Positions 9,573 to 17,465 of a stretch of 64,000 bases of DNA are shown here, one piece after another. Source of the stretch: Pasteurellaceae bacterium (GTDB lineage: Bacteria; Pseudomonadota; Gammaproteobacteria; Enterobacterales; Pasteurellaceae). The notes below the pieces were generated by a model, which ran no database searches, was not told where the DNA came from, and saw only the letters and a program-made list of their open reading frames with translations. Position 1 is the stretch's first letter; each line of letters begins with the position of its first letter. The DNA lies in assembly GCA_900756155.1 (NCBI GenBank), contig CAAEJV010000030.1, positions 62,001 through 126,000 on the forward strand, read 5' to 3'. The translations under genes were made by a program, and so were the position numbers.

Positions 9573-11708
9573 TTAGGCTTTCATTGTCACAACCCAGCAG
9601 TTGTGGATTTGTTTATTTCGCTCAAAATCAAGCGGTAAGGTTTTCGCTGAAATTTCGACCGCACTTAATCCTAATTCATCTAGCGCATCAAAATCCATTT
9701 TAAAACCACGTTTATTGTTCGAGAACACGATGGTGCCGTTAGGACGTAAAATACGTTTGAGATTACGCATTAATTTGATGTGATCACGTTGTACATCCCA
9801 ACTGTCTTCCATACGTTTAGAATTCGAGAATGTTGGTGGATCCACGAAAATTAAATCAAACTGGCGATCACATTTCTCTAACCACTGCAAACAATCTGCC
9901 TGGATGAGCTTGTGCTGCTTGCCTTCAATATCATTTAAAATCAGGTTTTGCTCTGCCCAGTTTAAATAAGTGTTAGACATATCCACGGTCGTCGTCGATT
10001 TTGCTCCACCTAATGCCGCATGCACTGTTGCCGAACCGGTATAAGCAAAAAGATTAAGGAAGTCTTTGCCTTTTGCCATTTCACCAACCATTTTACGGGT
10101 TAAGCGATGATCCAAGAATAATCCTGTATCCAAGTAATCCGTTAAATTCACCCAAAGCCGTGCACCGTATTCATTCACATAGAAATATTCGCCTTTATTG
10201 GCCAATTTTTCATATTGATTCGTGCCTTTTTGTTTTTGACGGACTTTCAAAATAAGTTTATTGGTTTCAATACCGGTGACTTGCAAGGTTGCAGTCACGG
10301 CATCCAATAAACGTTGACGGGCTTTATTTTCATCAATATTTTTTGGTGCGGCATACTCTTGCACCACGATATGATCACCATAACGATCCACTGCCACGTT
10401 ATATTCCGGTAAATCAGCATCATATAAACGATACGCATCAAGACCTTGCTGTTTTGCCCATTTTTCAATTTTCTTGATATTTTTCTGTAAACGATTCGCA
10501 AAATCCACCGCTACCGTTGAAGTGCGGTCAAATTCAAGCGGATTTTCAGCCGCACTTTCTTTACGTTCTGAAATTTGATAATTCTTCTGAACACAATCTA
10601 ACGGACCGTTTTTCGCTTTAAATTGACGATGAGAACGCATACGCAAGCAATCAAGCAATGTAGATTCACTACTGAAAATCGATGCATTCCAACCACCAAA
10701 TTCATTTTTAAGACGTTGTCCAAAGACTGAATATAGCGCAATCAAAGCAGGAGTTGTACCTAAACGTTCACCGTAAGGCGGGTTGCAAATCACTGTTCCC
10801 ACTTCATCTGGACTTGGATTTTTTAATGCGGCGACATCACCTTGTTTCCACTGAATTAAATGTGCTACGCCTGCATTTTGTGCGTTCTTTTGCGCTTTTT
10901 TCAGTACGCGATGATCGAGATCGAAGCCATAAAAATGCGGTTTTGGATTTTGATTAAAATAAGTTTCAGCTTGTTGTACCGCTTCTGCTTTCACCTTATC
11001 CCAAGTATCTTGATTATGCCCTTTCCAGCAATCAAAACCCCAATGTAAACGATGTAATTGCGGTGCAATTTGTGCTTCTATCTGCGCGGCTTCGATTAAC
11101 AAAGTACCCGAACCGCACATTGGATCCACTAATGGTGTCCCTTTTTTCCAACCTGAACGAAGCACTATCGCGGCAGCTAAGGTTTCACGTAAAGGCGCTT
11201 GACCTGTATCTTCACGATAGCCACGTAAATGCAATGCTTCGCCACTTAAATCGAGTGAAACGACGAGCTCTTCTTTATTCAAATAAATATGAATTCGCAC
11301 ATCCGGATAGTCTTTATCCACATTTGGGCGTGCTTTCCCTTGGCGTTCAAAATAATCCACAATGGCATCTTTCACACGCATCGCACCAAATTGGGTGTGA
11401 CGAATTTCTTGGTTTGTCCCGTTGAAATCAACAAAAAATGTGGTTTTCTCATCAAAATAACTTAACCAATCCTGCCCTGTCACAATTGAATACAAGTCTA
11501 AATCACTATATACCTTGCCATTTACAATCGGTAACAAAATACGCGAAGCCAAACGTGACCATAATAAGCTACGATAAAGTGCTTCATCATCAGCCTGAAA
11601 ATGTACACCGCCTTGTGCTATTTTACATTCCGTTGCACCAAGCTCTGTCAGTTCGACTTTTAAGAGTTCTTCAAAACCACGGGCAGTTGTGGCAAATAGT
11701 TGTTTCAT
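9573..11708 (-). CDS. rlmL: Bifunctional 23S rRNA methyltransferase RlmKL (m2G2445 and m7G2069)
   Basis: 711 residues, the length of the fused gammaproteobacterial enzyme. An N-terminal THUMP domain lies in about residues 45-160. The first SAM methyltransferase domain (RlmL) carries DPMCGSGTLLIEAA and the catalytic NPPYGERL near 309. The second domain (RlmK) carries NLFAYTGSATVHAA and VDPPTFSNSKRM near 624. It modifies two bases in helix 74 of 23S rRNA. Transcribed alone, with a palindromic repeat element upstream and the shared terminator downstream. Confidence 0.96.
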   Translation of the reverse strand: MKQLFATTARGFEELLKVELTELGATECKIAQGGVHFQADDEALYRSLLWSRLASRILLPIVNGKVYSDLDLYSIVTGQDWLSYFDEKTTFFVDFNGTNQEIRHTQFGAMRVKDAIVDYFERQGKARPNVDKDYPDVRIHIYLNKEELVVSLDLSGEALHLRGYREDTGQAPLRETLAAAIVLRSGWKKGTPLVDPMCGSGTLLIEAAQIEAQIAPQLHRLHWGFDCWKGHNQDTWDKVKAEAVQQAETYFNQNPKPHFYGFDLDHRVLKKAQKNAQNAGVAHLIQWKQGDVAALKNPSPDEVGTVICNPPYGERLGTTPALIALYSVFGQRLKNEFGGWNASIFSSESTLLDCLRMRSHRQFKAKNGPLDCVQKNYQISERKESAAENPLEFDRTSTVAVDFANRLQKNIKKIEKWAKQQGLDAYRLYDADLPEYNVAVDRYGDHIVVQEYAAPKNIDENKARQRLLDAVTATLQVTGIETNKLILKVRQKQKGTNQYEKLANKGEYFYVNEYGARLWVNLTDYLDTGLFLDHRLTRKMVGEMAKGKDFLNLFAYTGSATVHAALGGAKSTTTVDMSNTYLNWAEQNLILNDIEGKQHKLIQADCLQWLEKCDRQFDLIFVDPPTFSNSKRMEDSWDVQRDHIKLMRNLKRILRPNGTIVFSNNKRGFKMDFDALDELGLSAVEISAKTLPLDFERNKQIHNCWVVTMKA

Positions 11709-11764
11709 GTGTTTTCTCGATAGGGAAAAATTGGGCGGATTATAGCATAGTTTTTACTAGGATT

Positions 11765-11949
11765 TCGCCTAAGGCGACCTACTTTTCTTTGCTTGTGCAA
11801 AGCAAAGTAGGCAAAAGAAAACACACCCCAATTAAATCGCTAATCCTCATTCTTTTTCAATTTTCTTTACAGAAATTTTCGAACTCGCTTCGCTCAAACA
11901 AGCGAAAATTTCTTAAAAATTGAAAATCATTCGGGCGATTTAGATGGGG
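11765..11949. repeat. Palindromic intergenic repeat element (REP/MITE-like)
   Basis: Three nested structures lie between rlmL and znuA. TCGCCTAAGGCGA at 11765-11777 is a short hairpin. CCTACTTT...AAAGTAGG at 11778-11811 is a second, with CTTTGC/GCAAAG inside. A long imperfect palindrome runs from 11826 to 11949: outer arms CCCCAATTAAATCGC and GCGATTTAGATGGGG (13 of 15 pair), inner arms GAAATTTTCG and CGAAAATTTC around a C/G-rich centre. I recall very similar CCTACTTTTCTTTGC-type units scattered between genes in many gammaproteobacteria. No transposase or credible protein is encoded. Confidence 0.7.
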
Positions 11950-11955
11950 ACAATA

Positions 11956-11980
11956 AAAAACAGCCTTAAAGGCTGTTTTT
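11956..11980 (-). terminator. Terminator of znuA
   Basis: AAAAACAGCC and GGCTGTTTTT form a 10-base stem with a 5-base loop, 20 bases past the znuA stop. On the minus strand the right arm ends in a T run (GGCTGTTTTTTATTG). Confidence 0.85.
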
Positions 11981-11999
11981 AAGATAGAAGCAAATTAGA

Positions 12000-12998
12000 T
12001 TATTTACTTAAACATTGAGCATAGCTATCAGCGGTGGCTTGAAGGAAATTCGCATAAGAATTTGGACCAAGCTGTACGTTATCGCCAATAGGATCTAAAC
12101 GACCTACATTGACTTTTGTACTTTGCGCAAGAGTATCAATCACTTTTGGTGTGAATTGAGGCTCCGCAAAAAGACAATTTACACGATGTTCTTCAATTTC
12201 TTCTTTGATGTGAGCAATGGTTTTTGCACCTGGTACTACTAATGGATTAATGGTGAAATAACCGGTTTGATTTAAACCATAAGCATCATTGAAATAGCTA
12301 TAAGCATCATGGAACACAAAGAAGCCTTTATCTTTAAGTGGGGCTAATTGTGCTTTGATTTTATCGCTTTGCTCGGTCAAAGTGCGGTTAAAATCGGCTA
12401 AGTTTTTCGCGATGAGCTCTTTTTTATCCGGATATTGTTCTGTTAATTTATCCGCCACTTTCTGTGCCACAATTTGGCTAATGGCTGGTGAATACCATAA
12501 ATGCCAGTTTACACTTAAACCATTTTCATCTACATCATGATGGTGATCGTGATGCTCATGAGCATGTTCGTGTTTATGGTCGTGCCCATGTTCATGTTTA
12601 TGATCATGGCTGTGGCCATGCTCGTGTTCATCCCCCTCATGATAATGCTCATGATGAACTTTACTTAAAAGAGGTTTAATTTCTGGAATCTCAGAAATAT
12701 TGATGACTTTTTTGCTATCAATTTGGCTAATTGGTTTTGCTAAAAAAGCATCAATATCTTCACCAACCCAAAGCACTAAATCCGCCGATTTCACTTTTTG
12801 CACATCTGAAAGTTTTAAGCTGTAATCATGAGGAGAAGCACCAGCAGGCACTAAAATTTGCGTATCCGTTACACCATTAGCAATAGACGATGTAATAAAA
12901 CCGAGGGGTTTTACGGATGCCAATACATCTGCATTTGCCATCATTGGAAGCGTTAAAAGTGCAGTAGAAATTGCACTCATTTTTAATACTTGTTTCAT
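12000..12998 (-). CDS. znuA: Periplasmic zinc-binding protein ZnuA of the high-affinity zinc ABC importer
   Basis: 332 residues from the ATG at 12998, which follows GTAAGGAAAC; an upstream in-frame start exists but lacks such a site. Signal peptide MKQVLKMSAISTALLTLPMM, cleaved near ANA-D. Metal ligands of the cluster A-I family are visible: H57 (SPHDY), H166 (NWHLWYS), the histidine in FVFHDAYSYF, and a C-terminal acidic ligand. A long His/Asp/Glu-rich loop at about 115-154 is typical of zinc ZnuA and thought to scavenge zinc. The ABC partners znuB/znuC are not adjacent, as I recall for H. influenzae. A Fur-like palindrome sits 20 bases upstream. Confidence 0.95.
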   Translation of the reverse strand: MKQVLKMSAISTALLTLPMMANADVLASVKPLGFITSSIANGVTDTQILVPAGASPHDYSLKLSDVQKVKSADLVLWVGEDIDAFLAKPISQIDSKKVINISEIPEIKPLLSKVHHEHYHEGDEHEHGHSHDHKHEHGHDHKHEHAHEHHDHHHDVDENGLSVNWHLWYSPAISQIVAQKVADKLTEQYPDKKELIAKNLADFNRTLTEQSDKIKAQLAPLKDKGFFVFHDAYSYFNDAYGLNQTGYFTINPLVVPGAKTIAHIKEEIEEHRVNCLFAEPQFTPKVIDTLAQSTKVNVGRLDPIGDNVQLGPNSYANFLQATADSYAQCLSK

Positions 12999-13017
12999 TT
13001 TTGTTTCCTTACTTTTA

Positions 13018-13034
13018 TTGGGAATTATTCTCAA
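13018..13034. promoter_or_regulatory. Fur-family operator-like palindrome upstream of znuA
   Basis: Read on the minus strand this is TTGAGAATAATTCCCAA, a 7-1-7 palindrome of the Fur/Zur type with one mismatch between the half-sites, 20 bases before the znuA ATG. Zinc importers are usually repressed by Zur, a Fur relative. Whether Zur or Fur reads it is not decidable here. The nrdD upstream region has nearly the same 17-mer. Confidence 0.5.
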
Positions 13035-13137
13035 AGCCAACATAGACTACGCCTTTTTGATAAAATTGCAACATTTCAAATTAAAAAAATGAAGTGATAT
13101 TTCTTCATCTTATTAAATACTTTTATTCATAAAGAAA

Positions 13138-13159
13138 AAGCAACGTTTTCACGTTGCTT
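13138..13159 (-). terminator. Terminator of tcdA
   Basis: AAGCAACGT and ACGTTGCTT form a 9-base perfect stem with a 4-base loop. On the minus strand it is followed by TTTTTCTTTATG. It lies just after the tcdA stop. Confidence 0.8.
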
Positions 13160-13166
13160 CATTTCT

Positions 13167-13928
13167 TTATTTTAATAACTTGTCTATTACCCTAGAAACG
13201 GCAAAGAATCCAAAGGTTGCGGTGATCATGGTTGCTGCACCAAAGCCATTTGCACAATTCATGGTGGCTGATACTTCACAGCCCTCGCTCATTTTAGGGA
13301 AAATCAGAGGCTGACTGGAAAACACCGCATCAACTGCGAACTTACGTTGTGGATTTTGGGTAAAATTAAAATCCTTACGTAAAACTGACCGCACTTTCGC
13401 CAATAATGGATCTTGGATCGTTTTGCTTAAATCAGCAATTTGGATTTTGGATGGATCTGTCTGACCACCTGCGCCACCAATAGTAATAATCTTGATTTTA
13501 TTACGCTTGCAATAGGCAATCATCGCCGCTTTGGTTTTCACATTATCAATGGCATCAATGACATAATCATAGCCGCGATTTAAATATTCTGCTTGATTAT
13601 CCAGTGAAATGAAATCATCGATAATATTCACCACACATTCTGGGTTAATCAGATTAACGCGCTCTGCCATCACTTCCGTTTTAAGCTTGCCAATATTGCC
13701 GCTTAATGCAGGAAGCTGACGATTAATATTGGTGACACAAATATCATCCATATCAATCATGGTGATCCGCCCTACGCCACTTCGCGCAAGCGCTTCCACC
13801 ACCCACGAACCTACGCCACCAATACCAATGACGCACACATGAGCCTTACGCAAACGCGCCAAGCCTTCTGCTGTATAAAGGCGACCAATGCCGCCAAAAC
13901 GTTGTTCGTAGTTATCGACACGAGCCAT
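13167..13928 (-). CDS. tcdA: tRNA threonylcarbamoyladenosine dehydratase TcdA (CsdL)
   Basis: 253 residues from the ATG at 13928; this ATG shares one base with the mltA stop (TAATG), so translation is coupled. E1/MoeB-like fold: the nucleotide-binding loop GIGGVGSWVVEALARSGVG, the adenylation-domain DMDDICVTNINRQ, and the conserved YVIDAIDNVKTK. TcdA converts t6A37 to its cyclic form ct6A in ANN-decoding tRNAs using ATP. The longer reading would need a TTG start without benefit. Neighbour order mltA-tcdA matches related genomes. Confidence 0.94.
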   Translation of the reverse strand: MARVDNYEQRFGGIGRLYTAEGLARLRKAHVCVIGIGGVGSWVVEALARSGVGRITMIDMDDICVTNINRQLPALSGNIGKLKTEVMAERVNLINPECVVNIIDDFISLDNQAEYLNRGYDYVIDAIDNVKTKAAMIAYCKRNKIKIITIGGAGGQTDPSKIQIADLSKTIQDPLLAKVRSVLRKDFNFTQNPQRKFAVDAVFSSQPLIFPKMSEGCEVSATMNCANGFGAATMITATFGFFAVSRVIDKLLK

Positions 13929-15055
13929 TATTGTAGTACCCAAACACGTCCATAATGTTTTGATAAACCCGCGATGTGACCTGCTTGATCACCAATACCA
14001 CGGTATAAGTCAAAGTGGTGACCGTTTACCGCACCGCCCACATCAAGCGCTACCATTAAGTGTAATTTGTGTGTGCCCATCCAGTTACCATTATTATCAA
14101 TATCTGGCACTTCAACCAATAATACGGTACCAGAAGGAATGACGTTGCGGTCAGAAGCCACAGAAGCCATAGGTACTAAAGGTACACCAGCAGAACCTTT
14201 CACTTTTCCTGTCGGGTCATTTTTAAAGAAAACATAAGATGGGTTACGCTCTAACAATTCTTGTACACGAGATGGGTTTGCTTTACCCCATTCACGAATC
14301 GCTTGAATAGACATTTTTTCTTTTGGAATTTCACCATCTTCTACTAACAAGCGACCAACTGCTTGATATTTATAACCATTTTGACCTGCATAAGCTAAAT
14401 AATTTAAATTTCCATCGCCGTAATCCACATAACCACTACCTTGTACACCAAGTAGGAAGTTATCCATCATTGAATCACTATAAGCAAGCTCTAAGCCTTT
14501 TCCTGCCAATGCACCATTGTAAATTTCCGCACGGCTATAACGTTTATAACTTGGCATCGCATAAATTGGATATTGATATTTGCCTTGTGCAGTGCGGCGA
14601 GCATGAATAACCGGCGAATAATAACCCGTCATCAAGACGTTTTGATAACCATCGAAACCTTTCATAATCTGAGGATTAATGCCATATTGTGCTAATTCAT
14701 TCACATTTGCCCCTGCAAGTACCCAGCTGGTGATCTTGCCGTAATTCATAGCAAAGCGATTAGTAATTGAGTTTGAATAGCCACGTACGTTAGAAAGCTG
14801 CGTTAAAAAATCACCTTGATTTACAACCGCACTTCTGTTATCCACAGAAGCCACTGGGCTTAAAATAGCTTGTTGATAATTACGTCCGCTATACTTTGCC
14901 CCAAATTTTTGTGGATCATCGCCCGTTGCTGTACGCGGCAAGCTAGAATTATTTTTAGAAGAGACTTTACTTGGTGCTGAACCACATGACGCAAGCACCG
15001 AAACTGCCGCCATTACAGAGAGCATTTTTACAGCGAGATTTTGACGAAATTTCAT
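13928..15055 (-). CDS. mltA: Membrane-bound lytic murein transglycosylase A (lipoprotein)
   Basis: 375 residues. A lipoprotein signal MKFRQNLAVKMLSVMAAVSV ends in the lipobox LASC, so the mature protein is anchored, normally to the inner leaflet of the outer membrane. MltA features are visible: LMTGYYSPVIHARR in the MltA domain and a C-terminal 3D domain with VALDVGGAVNGHHFDLYRG, whose aspartate is the catalytic acid type. It cleaves the MurNAc-GlcNAc bond, forming 1,6-anhydromuropeptides. The stop overlaps the tcdA start by one base. Confidence 0.95.
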   Translation of the reverse strand: MKFRQNLAVKMLSVMAAVSVLASCGSAPSKVSSKNNSSLPRTATGDDPQKFGAKYSGRNYQQAILSPVASVDNRSAVVNQGDFLTQLSNVRGYSNSITNRFAMNYGKITSWVLAGANVNELAQYGINPQIMKGFDGYQNVLMTGYYSPVIHARRTAQGKYQYPIYAMPSYKRYSRAEIYNGALAGKGLELAYSDSMMDNFLLGVQGSGYVDYGDGNLNYLAYAGQNGYKYQAVGRLLVEDGEIPKEKMSIQAIREWGKANPSRVQELLERNPSYVFFKNDPTGKVKGSAGVPLVPMASVASDRNVIPSGTVLLVEVPDIDNNGNWMGTHKLHLMVALDVGGAVNGHHFDLYRGIGDQAGHIAGLSKHYGRVWVLQ

Positions 15056-15206
15056 TCTTATTTTCCTAAATTAAACTAACTCAATACAAAGTTGCATACG
15101 CTATCAAAAATTCCCTTTTAGGACTAGCACTATTTCATAAAATGATTAATTAATATTCACATTGTTTATTTTCTTAACAAACGGAAAGTCAAATTCAGTT
15201 TAAATC

Positions 15207-15234
15207 TTGCAATAATTTTTGAAACGAGTATATT
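15207..15234 (+). promoter_or_regulatory. Promoter of the initiator tRNA
   Basis: TTGCAA at 15207-15212 and TATATT at 15229-15234 are separated by 16 bases. A G/C-rich discriminator (ACGCGCC) follows, as in stable-RNA promoters under stringent control. The tRNA begins 13 bases after the -10. Confidence 0.65.
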
Positions 15235-15247
15235 ACGCGCCATCAGA

Positions 15248-15324
15248 CGCGGGGTGGAGCAGCTTGGTAGCTCGTCGGGCTCATAACCCGAAGGCCGTCG
15301 GTTCAAATCCGGCCCCCGCAACCA
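15248..15324 (+). tRNA. Initiator tRNA-fMet (CAT)
   Basis: 77 bases with encoded CCA. Cloverleaf with anticodon loop CTCATAA. Initiator hallmarks are present: a C1-A72 mismatch at the end of the acceptor stem and three G-C pairs (GGG/CCC) at the base of the anticodon stem. A perfect terminator follows at 15331-15357. It is a single-gene transcription unit. Confidence 0.97.
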
Positions 15325-15330
15325 AATTAC

Positions 15331-15357
15331 AAAGCACCGAAATTTCGGTGCTTTTTT
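15331..15357 (+). terminator. Terminator of initiator tRNA
   Basis: AAAGCACCGAAA and TTTCGGTGCTTT form a perfect dyad followed by TTTTTT, six bases after the tRNA 3' end. Confidence 0.9.
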
Positions 15358-15437
15358 CGTTTTTAGATAAAGATAAAATTGAATCGAAATAAAAAGGCAC
15401 ATGTCGTGAAACATTATGCCTTTATCTATCAATCTTA

Positions 15438-15944
15438 TTAGATTTGATACTTTGTTTTATCGCCAATATCAAAGTGCAATGGCATTCGCCATTTTTGAAC
15501 CGCAAGAATTAATAATAATCCACCAACGATCAACGATAAAATTCGGGCAATCCAACCCCCTTCAAATACCCAAGTAAACCAAAGTGCGGCGACAAATGCA
15601 GGTTGTAAATTTAACAGCGGTACTCTAAAACAGAAGTATTCTTTAAAACATAATCCACCTAGTGTTACTAATGCACCACCTAACGCTAATTCATGCCAAC
15701 CTAAAAGCGCACATAAGAGTGCAAGCCACGTGGCAAATTGGAATGTTAAGCGGAAATGTTTTAAATAAATATGAAGCGATGATGCACAGCAAGTTGCTGC
15801 AATCAATATGGCAATTTGAGCCTGTTGAGGATACCAAGTTAAAGCCAAAATACTAAATGCCGCAATGACAAAGCCTGCGCGATAAATAATGACGGTGAGT
15901 TTATCCCAAACATCCATTGGAGATTGAATATGTGGATCAGCCAT
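15438..15944 (-). CDS. DUF2301 family integral membrane protein
   Basis: 168 residues with five or six hydrophobic segments. FKEYFCFRVPLLNLQPAF and the WFTWVFEG stretch are features I associate with DUF2301 proteins; H. influenzae has a relative next to mpl. The ending LHFDIGDKTKYQI is soluble. Function is unknown. It is separated from mpl by an inverted uptake-signal pair acting as terminator. Family assignment from memory, moderately sure. Confidence 0.75.
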   Translation of the reverse strand: MADPHIQSPMDVWDKLTVIIYRAGFVIAAFSILALTWYPQQAQIAILIAATCCASSLHIYLKHFRLTFQFATWLALLCALLGWHELALGGALVTLGGLCFKEYFCFRVPLLNLQPAFVAALWFTWVFEGGWIARILSLIVGGLLLILAVQKWRMPLHFDIGDKTKYQI

Positions 15945-15967
15945 GTAATTTCCTTATTTTTGATAAT

Positions 15968-16010
15968 AAAAAGTGCGGTCAAAAACACGCTCATTTTTGA
16001 CCGCACTTTA
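15968..16010. terminator. Inverted uptake-signal pair acting as terminator (mpl side)
   Basis: AAAGTGCGGTCAAAAA and its complement TTTTTGACCGCACTTT enclose a short loop. The two uptake signals lie at 15971-15979 and 16000-16008. On the minus strand the structure lies 9 bases after the mpl stop and is followed by T residues. Confidence 0.85.
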
Positions 16011-16018
16011 CATTGAGA

Positions 16019-17374
16019 TTATTTTAATCGATCTAAAATCTTTTGATGAATACCACCAAAGCTACCGTTTGACATCACAAGAATATGATCCGTTGGTTTC
16101 GCTTCAGCCACAATCATATCGACTAATTTATCAACGCTTCCAGTGTAATGTGCCGGTTGAACACATTGTCCCGCAATTTCAGCCACATCCCATGGAATAT
16201 TATCTGGTTGTAGCATAAACACGACATCAGCACGTCCAAGTGCTGGCGCAATTTCATCTTTATGCACGCCCATTTTCATGGTGTTTGAACGAGGCTCTAA
16301 TACGGCAAGAATACGTACGCCACCGCCTACTTTATCACGCAACGCAGTAAGTGTCGCCAAAATGGCTTCTGGATGGTGAGCAAAGTCATCATAAACTGTA
16401 ATACCGTTTACTTCACCCTTCACTTCTAAACGACGTTTTGCATTGATAAAGCTGCCTAATGCCTGACATGCATCTTCAATTTTCACACCTGCATGGTAAG
16501 CCGCTGCAATCGCCATTAAAGCATTGTGCATATTGTGCTGTCCGACAATATTCCATTTCACTTCAGCGACTTTTTGACCGTGATGGAATACAGCAAATTC
16601 TGAACAATCATTGGTAATACGTTCCGCAAACCATTCTTTATCTTTACCGATAAATTGCTGTTCTGACCAACAGCCCATATTAAGTGTTTCTTTCACGATT
16701 TGTTCATCTGCAAAAGAAAGAACACGTCCTGTGGAAGGAATGGTTCTGATCATGTGATGGAATTGACGCTGGATCGCATGAAGATCGTCGAAAATATCTG
16801 CATGATCGAAGCTAATATTGTTAATGATCAAGGTTTTCGGATTGTAATGTACAAATTTAGAACGTTTATCAGAGAACGCCGTATCGTACTCATCCGCTTC
16901 AATCACGAAGAACTCACTTTCCCCTAAACGAGCTGACGTACCAAAATTTCCCGCAATACCACCGATTAAGAAACCTGGTTTTAAGCCATTTTGTTCTAAA
17001 ATCCAAGTCAACATCCCCGTTGTCGTGGTTTTACCATGTGTACCGGAAACCGCTAACACCCAACGATTACGTAATAAATGGTCGTGTAACCATTGTGGAC
17101 CTGATGTGTAAGGCAAGGCATTATCCAAAACATATTCCACACAAGGATTACCACGCTTCATGGCATTTCCGACAATCACCATATCGGGTGCAGGCTGAAG
17201 TTGAGCTACATCATAATTAGGAATAATCTCAATGCCCTGCTCTTGTAAAAAAGTGCTCATCGGTGGGTAAACATTAGTATCTGAGCCTGTGACTTTATAA
17301 CCCATTTGTTTGGCAATCATCGCGACACCGCCCATAAAAGTCCCGCAGATACCTAAAATATGAATATGTTTCAT
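16019..17374 (-). CDS. mpl: UDP-MurNAc:L-Ala-gamma-D-Glu-meso-DAP ligase Mpl
   Basis: 451 residues, the normal length. Mur ligase plan: N-terminal Rossmann-like HILGICGTFMGGVAMIAKQ, ATP-binding loop SGTHGKTTTTGML near 110, FVIEADEYDTAF in the central domain, and the C-terminal VYDDFAHHPEAI. Mpl joins recycled tripeptide to UDP-MurNAc in the cytoplasm, returning murein turnover products to peptidoglycan synthesis. It works in the same recycling logic as the nearby lytic transglycosylase MltA. Confidence 0.96.
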   Translation of the reverse strand: MKHIHILGICGTFMGGVAMIAKQMGYKVTGSDTNVYPPMSTFLQEQGIEIIPNYDVAQLQPAPDMVIVGNAMKRGNPCVEYVLDNALPYTSGPQWLHDHLLRNRWVLAVSGTHGKTTTTGMLTWILEQNGLKPGFLIGGIAGNFGTSARLGESEFFVIEADEYDTAFSDKRSKFVHYNPKTLIINNISFDHADIFDDLHAIQRQFHHMIRTIPSTGRVLSFADEQIVKETLNMGCWSEQQFIGKDKEWFAERITNDCSEFAVFHHGQKVAEVKWNIVGQHNMHNALMAIAAAYHAGVKIEDACQALGSFINAKRRLEVKGEVNGITVYDDFAHHPEAILATLTALRDKVGGGVRILAVLEPRSNTMKMGVHKDEIAPALGRADVVFMLQPDNIPWDVAEIAGQCVQPAHYTGSVDKLVDMIVAEAKPTDHILVMSNGSFGGIHQKILDRLK

Positions 17375-17436
17375 TGTTCTTCTCTAGTTGCTAAAAATGC
17401 TGACTATGATAAATCAACTCAAAGATTGAGTAAATA

Positions 17437-17460
17437 AGGGCTGTTTACATAAACAGCCCT
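17437..17460. terminator. Hairpin between metC and mpl
   Basis: AGGGCTGTTTA and TAAACAGCCCT form an 11-base perfect stem with a 2-base nominal loop, 6 bases after the metC stop. On the minus strand the following TTATTTA is only moderately T-rich. Confidence 0.75.
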
Positions 17461-17465
17461 CTTTC

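Noticed and set aside
11438..11923. 161-codon plus-strand frame over the 5' end of rlmL and the palindromic repeat
   Set aside because: Most of it is antisense to the conserved RlmL N-terminus and the rest reads through the palindrome; no family resemblance.
12540..12660. Repetitive CATG/CATGATCATG-rich tract in znuA that might suggest a tandem-repeat locus
   Set aside because: It is the coding sequence of the His/Asp/Glu-rich metal loop; the units are not exact and fit the protein.
15166..15432. 88-codon minus-strand frame over the initiator tRNA
   Set aside because: It runs through the tRNA and its terminator in antisense, with a tRNA-derived motif (GPDLNRRPSGYEPDELP) often mispredicted as protein.
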